A stretch of 64,000 bases of DNA from Candidatus Melainabacteria bacterium (GTDB taxonomy: Bacteria > Cyanobacteriota > Vampirovibrionia > Obscuribacterales > Obscuribacteraceae), in the NCBI GenBank assembly GCA_027451745.1, contig DAIDIP010000002.1, positions 86,671 to 150,670 of the forward strand, written 5' to 3'. Each line of letters starts with the position of its first letter. Position 1 is the first letter of the stretch. Below, piece after piece: positions 19,092-26,725 of this stretch. The notes under the pieces were generated by a model. That model searched no databases and had not been told where the DNA came from. It worked only from the letters and a program-made list of their open reading frames with translations. The position numbers and the translations under genes were made by a program.

Positions 19092-19603
19092 CAACAACCT
19101 ACCGACAATGCCACATTAAAAGGTTGACTTAACCTGCTTAATGTTTTTCTTGCCCGATTTTGCACATAAGGATTATCATCCTCTGCCAAAATTTGCAAAA
19201 TTGCTATGGGCAAAAAATAGCCTTCCGCCAATCTTAACCTTACATCGGGATGCATATCATGGGTTAAACGCCACATTGTTTTTTTGTCTATATGCGGATT
19301 TTCAGCTACTGCTGCTCTAACTCGTGGATTATCATGCGTAGCTAATCGGGCTAATGTTGCTTGGCGAATGCGGGGATGTTCGGCCAAACGCTCCAGCAAT
19401 GAAACAACGTCTTCGCTAGCTAAACGATCCAAAATGGGTGCTGGAGTATTAGGGTTAGTAGCCAAAAGCCAGCGTATATAGTCTGTTTCTTCTTCGCAAA
19501 CCTTTTCGCAAAAACGACGTGGGTATAACTTAGAGAAGAAAGCATAGCTGTCCATTTCTACCTGCTTAATAGCTGGATCTGCTAGATTTCCTTGTAAACT
19601 CAC
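19088..19603 (-). CDS. Leucine-rich-repeat-variant (LRV/HEAT-like) protein
   Basis: This 171-residue protein is built of about five helical repeats of 22-24 residues, such as LAEHPRIRQATLARLATHDN, PRVRAAVAENPHIDKKTMWR and PDVRLRLAEGYF. The pattern of Asn-Pro/Asp-Pro followed by Val-Arg fits LRV or HEAT-like repeats, which usually mediate protein contacts. The N-terminus has Cys at positions 32 and 36 near acidic residues. Some LRV proteins carry an iron-sulfur cluster there, but the Cys pattern here is too sparse to claim it. Its stop overlaps the convergent acyltransferase stop. Confidence 0.65.
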   Translation of the reverse strand: MSLQGNLADPAIKQVEMDSYAFFSKLYPRRFCEKVCEEETDYIRWLLATNPNTPAPILDRLASEDVVSLLERLAEHPRIRQATLARLATHDNPRVRAAVAENPHIDKKTMWRLTHDMHPDVRLRLAEGYFLPIAILQILAEDDNPYVQNRARKTLSRLSQPFNVALSVGCC

Positions 19604-19863
19604 TTTTTAATACCTCTTAAAATAACCAATAACCATGTGATGTCTTGGTTTCCGGAGATTCGGGTGAATGTGATTTTCACCGGGGACTAGAGGGCTGATG
19701 ATATCCCTATTCCGATTATTCACTAAATAGGAACTTTTGTTTGATAAGATTGCCTATAAACCTATATAGCCTCCCTTGCGAAGCGACCAAATTAAGTGAC
19801 TTAACGGCTCAAAATGGCTCTGAGCATGGCTTTTCAGCTCACCCAATTAGGCTTCAGACCCAA
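19604..19863 (-). promoter_or_regulatory. Intergenic region with stacked short hairpins upstream of the LRV gene
   Basis: The gap lies between the end of the D-aminoacylase-like gene and the start of the LRV gene, both on the minus strand. It contains three short inverted repeats within 70 bp. GGTGAA 19663-19668 pairs with TTCACC 19676-19681. AGGG 19691-19694 pairs with CCCT 19705-19708. CCTATT 19706-19711 pairs with AATAGG 19726-19731, and the last two would compete. No known riboswitch consensus was recognised. It could be a structured 5' leader or only a transcript end. Confidence 0.25.
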
Positions 19864-21480
19864 TTAACCTGGCAATCTATGTTGTCCTGGACCATTCACC
19901 ATTTGGCCTGGAAATGCCCCGGTATGCTCGGCATCTTTAATAACCTGCACACCATTAACTAGCACATGCTTCACGCCGGTCGAATATTGATGCGGGCTTT
20001 CGAAAGTAGAATGATCAATTATTTTATCTGGATCAAATATGACAATATCAGAAAAATATCCAGGTTTAAGAAAACCACGTCGATCAATTTTCATATTTGT
20101 AGCAGGCAGAGAGGTTAATCGTCTAATTGCTTCAGGTAGACTAATAATTTTTTCTTCTCGTACATATTTGCCTAAAAATCTGGCCACATTGCCATAAGCC
20201 CGGGGATGCTTACTGGACTTAAGAAAAACACCTTCAGCCGCCAATGAAGACGCATCTGAGCACAGGCTAATCCAAGGTAAAGCAATTTGCTTTTTTAAAT
20301 TTTCTTCGCACATCCAAAAATAAATTACGCCAACCTGACTGCTATCCTCTATAACTAGGTCAATGATTGTGTCTTCAGGTGATGTACCTCGTTCTGTTGC
20401 CACTGCTGCCAAAGTTTTGCCAGTCAAAGGTTTTAATTTTTCGCTTTTAAATTCGGTAAGCAAAATTCCTTCTGCTCCAGCATGCATAAAACCATTTTCC
20501 CAATCTTTGCTATTGTGGGTCATTTCGCGTTTTACTTTCGCTCTAATTTTTTCGTCTTTGAGTCGTTCTATCCAAGCTTTCTCCCCACCCTCTTGTACCC
20601 AGGGGGGCATGCTTGCATCTAAACCAGTAGCAGCAGCTGTATACATATACATAGAAGCGGTAATTGGAAGACCCAAGCTTCTAGCTTGTTCAATTTTTTT
20701 TATAGCGTCATTCATTTTGCGCCAATTTGGTTTACCGGCAGCCTTTAGATGATAGATTTCGGCTCTAATTTTTGTTTGTTCCGCTATATGCAAAAACTCA
20801 TCTAGTGCTTCTAAAAAAGTACTACCTTCGCTACGCAAATGTGAAGCATACATACCATTATGCTCCGCAGCAATTTTAGCTAAAGCTATAAGTTCATCAG
20901 TTTTTGCATAAAATGCTGGCGCATATATAAGCGCAGAAGAAATCCCAATAGCACCTTCTCGCATAGCTTCTTTTACCAGATCTTGCATACGATTTAGTTC
21001 TGCTTTATTTGGCGCTCGATTTTCATCCCCCATAACATTTCGGCGAATGGTTGTAGCACCAACAAAAGAAGCAACATTAGTAGATATGCCTTTCTTGACT
21101 AAAAAGCGCAAATAATCAGAAAGTTTTGACCAAGTAATGTCATATTTGATATCACCTTGTCTAGCAATTCGGTCGGCTTTTAGTGCATCGTTCCATGGCC
21201 CCATTGAATTACCTTCGCCCATGACTTCAAGGGTAACACCTTGGCGAATATCACTTTGCGAACGGCCATCTTCTATTAAAGACTCGTTAGCCCAGCTAAG
21301 CATATTTATAAACCCAGGCGCAACAGCTAGCCCATTAGCATCAATTTCTACTGTTGCGGCTTCTCGAATCGTCCCAGCAATTTTGGCAATGCTCTGACTC
21401 TTTATTGCTATATCGGCTGTATAGGGCGCCTTGCCGCTGCCATCGTAGATAGTACCGTTACGGATGACAACGTCGTGCAT
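19864..21480 (-). CDS. D-aminoacylase-like amidohydrolase (N-acyl-D-amino-acid deacylase family)
   Basis: The ATG at 21480 (538 residues) has AAGGA upstream and starts directly with the amidohydrolase beta-strand DVVIRNGTIYDGSG. An ORF extends 51 codons further upstream but lacks support. APGFIN, SDIRQGVT, EIYHLKAAGK, SHLRSEG and CSDA follow the order of COG3653 D-aminoacylases. The usual GFxDxHTH metal site reads GFINMLSWANES, and the Cys-containing GNCG loop reads GEGN. Histidines further on (SHLRSEG, IYHLKAAGK) are kept. It may be a mononuclear or altered-substrate enzyme, and substrate is unknown. Confidence 0.8.
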   Translation of the reverse strand: MHDVVIRNGTIYDGSGKAPYTADIAIKSQSIAKIAGTIREAATVEIDANGLAVAPGFINMLSWANESLIEDGRSQSDIRQGVTLEVMGEGNSMGPWNDALKADRIARQGDIKYDITWSKLSDYLRFLVKKGISTNVASFVGATTIRRNVMGDENRAPNKAELNRMQDLVKEAMREGAIGISSALIYAPAFYAKTDELIALAKIAAEHNGMYASHLRSEGSTFLEALDEFLHIAEQTKIRAEIYHLKAAGKPNWRKMNDAIKKIEQARSLGLPITASMYMYTAAATGLDASMPPWVQEGGEKAWIERLKDEKIRAKVKREMTHNSKDWENGFMHAGAEGILLTEFKSEKLKPLTGKTLAAVATERGTSPEDTIIDLVIEDSSQVGVIYFWMCEENLKKQIALPWISLCSDASSLAAEGVFLKSSKHPRAYGNVARFLGKYVREEKIISLPEAIRRLTSLPATNMKIDRRGFLKPGYFSDIVIFDPDKIIDHSTFESPHQYSTGVKHVLVNGVQVIKDAEHTGAFPGQMVNGPGQHRLPG

Positions 21481-21616
21481 GAGTTTTTCCTTTTTTCGTA
21501 AACCTAGTTTTAACCGCATGACAAGGCTCTTTTTTGAGCTCAAGTCAGTATAATATTCTTTAAAGATAGCTTCAAGCGCAAGATTTTGATAGCCAAATTT
21601 ATAAAGGCCAAATACG

Positions 21617-22498
21617 ATGGCTCCTATAAACACAGGTAAATGTATGTCCTCAAAAACTAAAGCACCTCAAAATCATATAAAGTTAGTCGAAAGTATTTGC
21701 AAATACATTTCTAGTCAACCTTCGCCGCCTCCTCTTGCCGAATTGAGTGACCAATATAATTTGAGCCATTTTCATTTGCAACGTATTTTTAAACGTGTGC
21801 TTGGAGTTACCCCCAAACAATATGCTGAGCAGCAAAGACATGAACGTCTAAAAAAAGAATTGAAGTCTAATAAATCAGTAACCAATGCCTTATATCAATC
21901 CGGTTACGGTTCAAGCGCCGCTCTGTATACAAAAGCTGTTTCTAAGCTTGGCATGACACCAAATAATTATAAAACTGGTGCTCAAGATCTAATAATTTAT
22001 TATTCAATTTCAAATTCACCATTAGGAAAATTGCTTGTCGCATCCACAAACAAAGGTATTTGCATGGTGAGTTTGTCCGATGAGGAACAATTGCTTATTG
22101 ATGCCCTTAACCAAGAATTCCCTAAAGCAATTATTTCAAAAGACAACAAATACTTATATGAGCAGGTAAAGATCATTTTGCAATACATAAAAGGGCAAGA
22201 ACCGCATTGTGAATTACCGCTAGACGTACGAGGAACTGCTTTCCAAAAACGTGTTTGGAATGAGTTGAAAAAAATTGACTACGGCACCACATGTTCTTAT
22301 GAACAAATTGCTAAGCGTATTGGCAAACCTAAAGCTATACGAGCCGTCGCTAATGCCTGCGCCAACAACCCGACTTCTCTAGTTGTTCCATGCCATCGTG
22401 TAGTAAGAAAAGATGGCAGTTTAGGCGGCTATCGCTGGAATTTAAAACGTAAAAAAGCGTTGATAAAAATGGAAAAAGACAATAACCTAAACCCATAA
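21617..22498 (+). CDS. Methylated-DNA--protein-cysteine methyltransferase fused to AraC-type HTH (Ada-like)
   Basis: The protein has 293 residues. An AraC-type HTH covers about 20-118 (LAELSDQYNLSHFHLQRIFK and TPNNYK). The O6-alkylguanine-DNA alkyltransferase domain covers about 125-287, with acceptor Cys259 in VVPCHRVV. It removes O6-methylguanine damage by taking the methyl group onto Cys259. The Ada N-terminal zinc domain that senses methylphosphotriesters is absent, so damage-induced autoactivation like that of E. coli Ada is not expected. An ATG at 21644 with AGGT upstream is an equally good start. Confidence 0.92.
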   Translation: MAPINTGKCMSSKTKAPQNHIKLVESICKYISSQPSPPPLAELSDQYNLSHFHLQRIFKRVLGVTPKQYAEQQRHERLKKELKSNKSVTNALYQSGYGSSAALYTKAVSKLGMTPNNYKTGAQDLIIYYSISNSPLGKLLVASTNKGICMVSLSDEEQLLIDALNQEFPKAIISKDNKYLYEQVKIILQYIKGQEPHCELPLDVRGTAFQKRVWNELKKIDYGTTCSYEQIAKRIGKPKAIRAVANACANNPTSLVVPCHRVVRKDGSLGGYRWNLKRKKALIKMEKDNNLNP

Positions 22499-22502
22499 CT
22501 AA

Positions 22503-22743
22503 TTAGATCCTGCCGTTTTCAAAACCCTCATTTATCCAAATAGGTTTATGTTGCTCAAACTCAATTTGTTCAGATATTGCCTTGGTTTTTTCTTTGCCAT
22601 TGAGACGCTTGATTAAATACAGATCCAAGTCAAGACTAGAAATAATACCACCGGCAGTGATGATGTTTCCATAATGGCTCATAAACGCCAAATACATCTA
22701 ATTCATCAAAACCATTATAGAAGACTAGTGTGTGAATTTTCAT
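22503..22743 (-). pseudogene. DJ-1/PfpI-family remnant with internal deletion and frameshift
   Basis: From an ATG at 22743 the minus strand encodes MKIHTLVFYNGFDELDVFGV, a typical DJ-1/PfpI N-terminus. In another frame it then encodes YGNIITAGGIISSLDLDLYL and about 40 more residues, a typical DJ-1/PfpI C-terminus ending at 22503. The central region with the nucleophile Cys is missing, and the frame changes at the junction near 22680-22690. The 64-codon ORF at 22503-22697 is therefore only the tail of a dead gene. Confidence 0.75.
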
Positions 22744-22752
22744 CAACTCTAA

Positions 22753-23361
22753 TTAATTAGCACCAGTTTTTTGACGAATTTTTTCTATGTCTTGTTTATT
22801 CTGCAATATCTCAGGTCTTTGTTGCCCCAGCTTGTTCAACATTTCTTTCTCGTATTGTTGCTGCTGTTGTTCTTGTACTTGTTGCATAGCTTGATCATAT
22901 TGTCTAAGCTGCCGCTTTTCTTGCGCCTTCATCTGTCGGCGTAATTTTGCTGGATCTTGCGCACCGTCTGGACCTTGTGACCATTTAGGCCCTAATGCCT
23001 GACCGGATACAGGCATCTTTTTCCCTGAGCCTATAGCAGTTTCTATATTATTAAAATTTTGATTCAAGTCATTGTTTAGTTTAGTCGTTTCGATTGAACT
23101 GAGTGTGCCGCGACTTTGACCACGATAAGTTTCAGCTTCATTGGCAATACTTTTAAGATTAGCTTTCAATTTTTCTGCTTCTTTAGGTTGAAGCGTGCTA
23201 TCTTCTACTGCTTTATTAATTTTATGCGTTTGTCTTTTAATCCTGACATCAATATTGCCATTATCTTCACTTTGAGCCAAAGAAGGCATAATGGACAAAT
23301 TATTACTTGTCAAAAGACATAACAACAACGTTAATGGAGAAATTTTCTTTTTATAAGACAT
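22753..23361 (-). CDS. Exported Gln-rich coiled-coil protein of unknown function
   Basis: I place the start at the ATG at 23361 (202 residues). A GGGGGTTG motif precedes it, and the longer reading overlaps a patatin remnant on the other strand. Residues about 8-30 form a signal peptide. The body is helical and charged (about 35-85), followed by a linker with Gly/Pro. A Gln/Lys/Arg-rich coiled coil at about 140-190 includes a run of five Gln. No domain is recognised. Confidence 0.6.
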   Translation of the reverse strand: MSYKKKISPLTLLLCLLTSNNLSIMPSLAQSEDNGNIDVRIKRQTHKINKAVEDSTLQPKEAEKLKANLKSIANEAETYRGQSRGTLSSIETTKLNNDLNQNFNNIETAIGSGKKMPVSGQALGPKWSQGPDGAQDPAKLRRQMKAQEKRQLRQYDQAMQQVQEQQQQQYEKEMLNKLGQQRPEILQNKQDIEKIRQKTGAN

Positions 23362-23380
23362 ATAATTACAACCCCCAAAG

Positions 23381-23660
23381 CCTTTCTTTAGCTTAGCAAA
23401 AATTGGTGTACTGAGAGTATTAAAGAAAGAAGGCATACCTGTTGATTACATAGCTGGCTGTAGTATGGGATCAATAGTCGGTGGGTTTTATTGTGCTGAA
23501 GTACCTCTTGATGAAATAGAACGCGTCTTATTGGTGCCGATTTTGTCATTGCTGTTAGCGCAGATGCCTATCCCCCAAGCTTATTAGTCATTATTAATGA
23601 GTTAGTAAACTACGATATGTTTTGGGCTCTTCCATGTAAACTAAAAAAGATTGAGCAATG
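23381..23660 (+). pseudogene. Patatin-like phospholipase remnant
   Basis: Reading from 23390 gives SLAKIGVLRVLKKEGIPVDY followed by IAGCSMGSIVGGFY. That is the patatin N-terminal helix plus the Gly-x-Ser-x-Gly nucleophile elbow. This frame stops at 23585-23587. From 23533 in another frame GADFVIAVSADAYPP follows, matching the later patatin segment GADxVIAVDxS. The middle of the protein is deleted, the frame is broken, and the 5' oxyanion Gly-rich block is gone. Coding ends around the mgtC start. Confidence 0.7.
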
Positions 23661-24380
23661 CCTGCGAAAACAATGCATATAGGAACTTTTATTGGACATA
23701 TAACAGTAGCCTTTCTCCTTGGTACCGCCATTGGTATCGAAAGACAATGGCATCAACCTAGAGCTGGTCTACGCACTAATGCACTAGTGGCGGTCGGTTC
23801 GGCTCTTTTTGCATCTCTCGCCTTCTTGATGATTGGTGAATCAAGCCCTACTAGAATGGCTGCTCAAATTGTCTCTGGTATAGGCTTTCTTGGCGCCGGT
23901 ATTATTTTAAGAGAAGGAAATCATGTACGTGGTTTAAATACTGCTGCTACAGTTTGGTGTTCTGCAGCTATTGGTACTTTATGTGGGTCTGGTTTTCCTG
24001 TTCAAGCAACATGTGGAACAATAGCTGTACTTTTGGTCCATTTAATTCTACGTCCACTATCACTAAAAATATCCGCAAAAACAACAAATGACTTATCGGA
24101 GCTTGAAACCAACTATTCATTGAAAATCATTTGCTCTAAAAATGCCGGCGAGCATGTAAGAGCTTTATTGATGAACTCAATATTGCGAACTTCTTGTACT
24201 CTCAAATCGTTGAGCAGCAAAGACCTGCCAGATAGTGAACAATTACAGATTTTGTCCGAAATATTCGCACCTGGCAGACAAGACCGCTTGCTGGAGACAA
24301 TAGTAAGTGAATTAGGCATTGACAGCACTGTAGACACTATCGGCTGGACTATCGATCAAACAAGTTCTGCCGGAGAATAG
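23658..24380 (+). CDS. mgtC: MgtC/SapB-family membrane protein
   Basis: The 240-residue protein has four or five hydrophobic segments in the first 150 residues and a soluble C-terminal domain. MgtC signatures are visible: GTAIGIERQW, GLRTNALVAVGSALF, QIVSGIGFLGAGIILREG and VRGLNTAATVWCSAAIG. MgtC-like proteins affect magnesium homeostasis and ATP synthase activity in pathogens, and the wider family is common in free-living bacteria. The start at 23658 has only a weak ribosome-binding site, and an ATG at 23673 is also possible. Confidence 0.92.
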   Translation: MPAKTMHIGTFIGHITVAFLLGTAIGIERQWHQPRAGLRTNALVAVGSALFASLAFLMIGESSPTRMAAQIVSGIGFLGAGIILREGNHVRGLNTAATVWCSAAIGTLCGSGFPVQATCGTIAVLLVHLILRPLSLKISAKTTNDLSELETNYSLKIICSKNAGEHVRALLMNSILRTSCTLKSLSSKDLPDSEQLQILSEIFAPGRQDRLLETIVSELGIDSTVDTIGWTIDQTSSAGE

Positions 24381-24554
24381 CTTTGTATATATATAAAATC
24401 ATTTTTCGCAACTAGAATCAGCAAATCCTGGTCCATTTGCATATTGCTTTTTTAAGAACATTATAGATGTGTCGAGATCTGGTAACACACTGCTATCATA
24501 TGCGTTAAACTTTGCGCCTGTTTAATTTTTAGAGGATTTTATGGAGACCAAAAA

Positions 24555-24809
24555 ATGCAATATGTTGGTTATGTACTTGGGGCTATTGGCGCCCTTGTAG
24601 CTATTCTAATGATTGCCATCCCCGAACGCTTCTTCAAACCCGAATCAGAGCAGAAAAAAGTCGTCGGGCCAAGCTATTGGGGAAATTACTCAAATACTGC
24701 CACCGAGCCAGAAGAGTATAAGTGCATAGAAAGTATTATTTATCCTGCGAAAGACCCTATCCTTGCTGGCAGCACTACTTATGCTCAAGGTAGAGGAGTT
24801 AAAGAATAA
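24555..24809 (+). CDS. Small single-pass membrane protein, unknown
   Basis: The 84-residue protein has one N-terminal hydrophobic helix (VLGAIGALVAILMIAIPE, about 7-24), then a polar tail with Trp/Tyr residues (GPSYWGNYSN). The ATG is preceded by GGAG eight bases away. It sits 60 bp before ruvA on the same strand. No family recognised. Confidence 0.6.
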   Translation: MQYVGYVLGAIGALVAILMIAIPERFFKPESEQKKVVGPSYWGNYSNTATEPEEYKCIESIIYPAKDPILAGSTTYAQGRGVKE

Positions 24810-24869
24810 TCGAGACTAGTCTTATATACTTCTTCCAGACAATACACAAACGCATATACACAAATACAA

Positions 24870-25541
24870 ATGTTCGCCTATATAAAAGGAATTATCCAAG
24901 AAAAGGACGCAATGAGCGGTGTACTTACTCGCTTAGTCCTGGATTGCCATGGTTTTGGCATGGATATTCAGATATCTCAACATACAGCAGCGATGCTACC
25001 TGAAATTGGCCAAGAAGCTCAAATATATACTGTTTTTACTATTAAAGAAACTGAATGTCTTATATTCGGCTTTGCTTCCCCAGATGAAAAAGAGCTATTT
25101 ATATTACTCACTTCAGTTTCAGGTATTGGACCTAAACTTGCCCTTGGACTTTTGGGCACACTTTCTTCTAATCAACTAAGCGAAGCCATTTTAGAAGAAA
25201 ACGACAAGCTTATTACTCAAGCTCCAGGTGTGGGAGCAAAAGTAGCTAGACGAATTATTCTCGAACTAAAAAACAAAATAGAAGATTGGCAAAACAAAAA
25301 TGCAGTAGAAATGAAATACTCAATTAGCCCTGCGGCCAAAAAAGAATTTACTATTGATAATGAGGCTAGAGGTGTGCTGGAAAGCCTGGGTTATTCTCCT
25401 AGTGAAATAAACCATGCTTTATCTACTATCAAAAAACAGAACAAAGAAATTGATACTGAAAGCCTGGTAAGGGAAAGTTTGAGATTGCTCGGCTCAAGCA
25501 ATATGGCACCGGTAAAACCAAATAATGAACGAATTGTTTAG
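24870..25541 (+). CDS. ruvA: Holliday junction branch-migration protein RuvA
   Basis: The 223-residue protein has the N-terminal OB domain (MFAYIKG...LDCHGFGMDIQI). Two helix-hairpin-helix motifs follow: LTSVSGIGPKLALGLLG near 87-103 and APGVGAKVARRIILELK. The C-terminal domain III that binds RuvB covers about 165-215. RuvA tetramers hold Holliday junctions for RuvB. No ruvB or ruvC is in the window. The stop overlaps the next membrane-protein gene by 17 bp. Confidence 0.96.
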   Translation: MFAYIKGIIQEKDAMSGVLTRLVLDCHGFGMDIQISQHTAAMLPEIGQEAQIYTVFTIKETECLIFGFASPDEKELFILLTSVSGIGPKLALGLLGTLSSNQLSEAILEENDKLITQAPGVGAKVARRIILELKNKIEDWQNKNAVEMKYSISPAAKKEFTIDNEARGVLESLGYSPSEINHALSTIKKQNKEIDTESLVRESLRLLGSSNMAPVKPNNERIV

Positions 25542-26115
25542 AACAATAGTAAAAAGTATTTGTTCTTTTGCCACAGGACTTCTGTCAGCCGCCTCAATAA
25601 CTGTTTTTCCTCTGTCCCTAATTCATCATCGCCACATATATGAATATTTTGGCAATCTCAACTTTATCCTCATAGCCTTTTTTGTCATATGCATTTTTAC
25701 TAGCCTCTGTGTCTGTTTACGACTGCGCCAAATTACCAAAAAGCGTTACTTAGTACTGGGTATTTCTTATCTTTTTTGCTACGTAGCCTGTGCCGCTTTG
25801 TGTCAAAAAATCGGTTTTACTATGCTTTATGCTGCTTCATGCGGCCAGATAAATAGCAATTTATCATCCCCTCCAGAACTTATTGCTGTTCCTGGTTTGG
25901 TTCTTATTCTTTTGGCCTCTATATTACAAATTAGGGCTGTTATGGCGGTACCTACAAGCATTTCATCTGATTCTTCGAGCCTCAGCAAAATGGGCAAACA
26001 TCCCTTTTACCAAAGCTGGCTTATGTTCATGTGTGGCGTGCCTCTAATTTTTGGCGTATGGCTGCCTTTTGTCGCTTTGCCTGGGGCTTGGATTTTTTTG
26101 AATTGGCTTAATTAA
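25525..26115 (+). CDS. Multi-pass membrane protein of unknown function
   Basis: This 196-residue protein has about five hydrophobic segments (near 10-30, 45-65, 75-98, 112-132 and 165-190) and basic loops between them. The start lies inside the ruvA 3' end, which suggests coupled translation. No conserved motif points to a family. A perfect 9-bp inverted repeat follows within 10 bp of the stop. Confidence 0.6.
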   Translation: MNELFRTIVKSICSFATGLLSAASITVFPLSLIHHRHIYEYFGNLNFILIAFFVICIFTSLCVCLRLRQITKKRYLVLGISYLFCYVACAALCQKIGFTMLYAASCGQINSNLSSPPELIAVPGLVLILLASILQIRAVMAVPTSISSDSSSLSKMGKHPFYQSWLMFMCGVPLIFGVWLPFVALPGAWIFLNWLN

Positions 26116-26117
26116 GT

Positions 26118-26152
26118 AAAAGAAAGCTTTACATATAAAAAAGAAAGCTTTC
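26118..26152. repeat. Paired 13-bp direct repeat forming a 9-bp inverted repeat
   Basis: AAAAGAAAGCTTT occurs at 26118-26130 and again at 26139-26151, exactly 21 bp apart. Each copy contains palindromic AAAGCTTT, so GAAAGCTTT (26122-26130) also pairs with AAAGCTTTC (26144-26152). It begins just after the membrane-protein stop codon. It may be a weak transcript-end hairpin or a two-site operator on one helix face. There is no clean T-run after it. Confidence 0.5.
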
Positions 26153-26315
26153 CCTTATTGAAATCCACCCTTAAAATCGGAAAAGCGTTTCCGGAAAGTC
26201 CGGTATAGCGTCAATTGACTATAAGCAAATTTTTGCTGTCAATCACGATATTTCTACAGGATATGCTCAGCCAGAGATTGGCAAAGCAAAAGCACCTAGG
26301 TGCAAGGGAGTTTTA

Positions 26316-26528
26316 ATGACAGAAAACACAGGATTGACTGCAGAAGAAAGAAACAGTCTGCGCTTATGGTTTAGACAAGCCATTGCCCAGGTGGAAATTG
26401 AGACCGCCACAGCTAGCATGCTCAAATTCTATGCCCCTGAAAAACAGGGCACTCACCGCGTTTCAACCACTCGCAAACGCCCATCGCGCAAATTACAAGA
26501 TACGCATACTCGCGAATTAGCCTACTAA
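26316..26528 (+). CDS. Small basic hypothetical protein
   Basis: The 70-residue protein is preceded by a strong GGGAG site and followed by a clear terminator, which supports it as an independent gene. The N-terminal half is predicted helical (LTAEERNSLRLWFRQAIAQV). The C-terminal half is rich in Arg, Lys, Thr and Ser, consistent with nucleic-acid binding, but no motif is recognised. Confidence 0.6.
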   Translation: MTENTGLTAEERNSLRLWFRQAIAQVEIETATASMLKFYAPEKQGTHRVSTTRKRPSRKLQDTHTRELAY

Positions 26529-26556
26529 TTTTTAGTTATTCAATATATAAAGATAT

Positions 26557-26593
26557 AAAGCCCAGCAGTTATACTTAATTAGCTGGGTTTTTC
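26557..26593 (+). terminator. Rho-independent terminator
   Basis: CCCAGC (26561-26566) pairs with GCTGGG (26582-26587) across a 15-base AT-rich loop. A run of T residues starts at 26588. It ends the 26316-26528 transcript before dnaE. Confidence 0.85.
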
Positions 26594-26725
26594 TTTTGCT
26601 TTCGGTATTTTCCGCTGGCTTTTGGTTAAATCATATACAAATCCAAAATTGAACTTAATTAATGACTTTGTCGTTATAAATTAAAGCTCTGCTCATATTT
26701 TTCTATTTTTAGGAAAAATCAAAAA

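Noticed and set aside
19741..19962. 73-codon plus-strand ORF between the LRV and D-aminoacylase-like genes
   Set aside because: It starts with TTG, overlaps the end of the amidohydrolase gene by 99 bp, and has no hydrophobic or motif pattern supporting it.
24399..24525. Minus-strand open frame of about 40 codons before the small membrane gene
   Set aside because: Composition looks protein-like, but there is no ATG, no ribosome-binding site and no recognised family; too weak to annotate.
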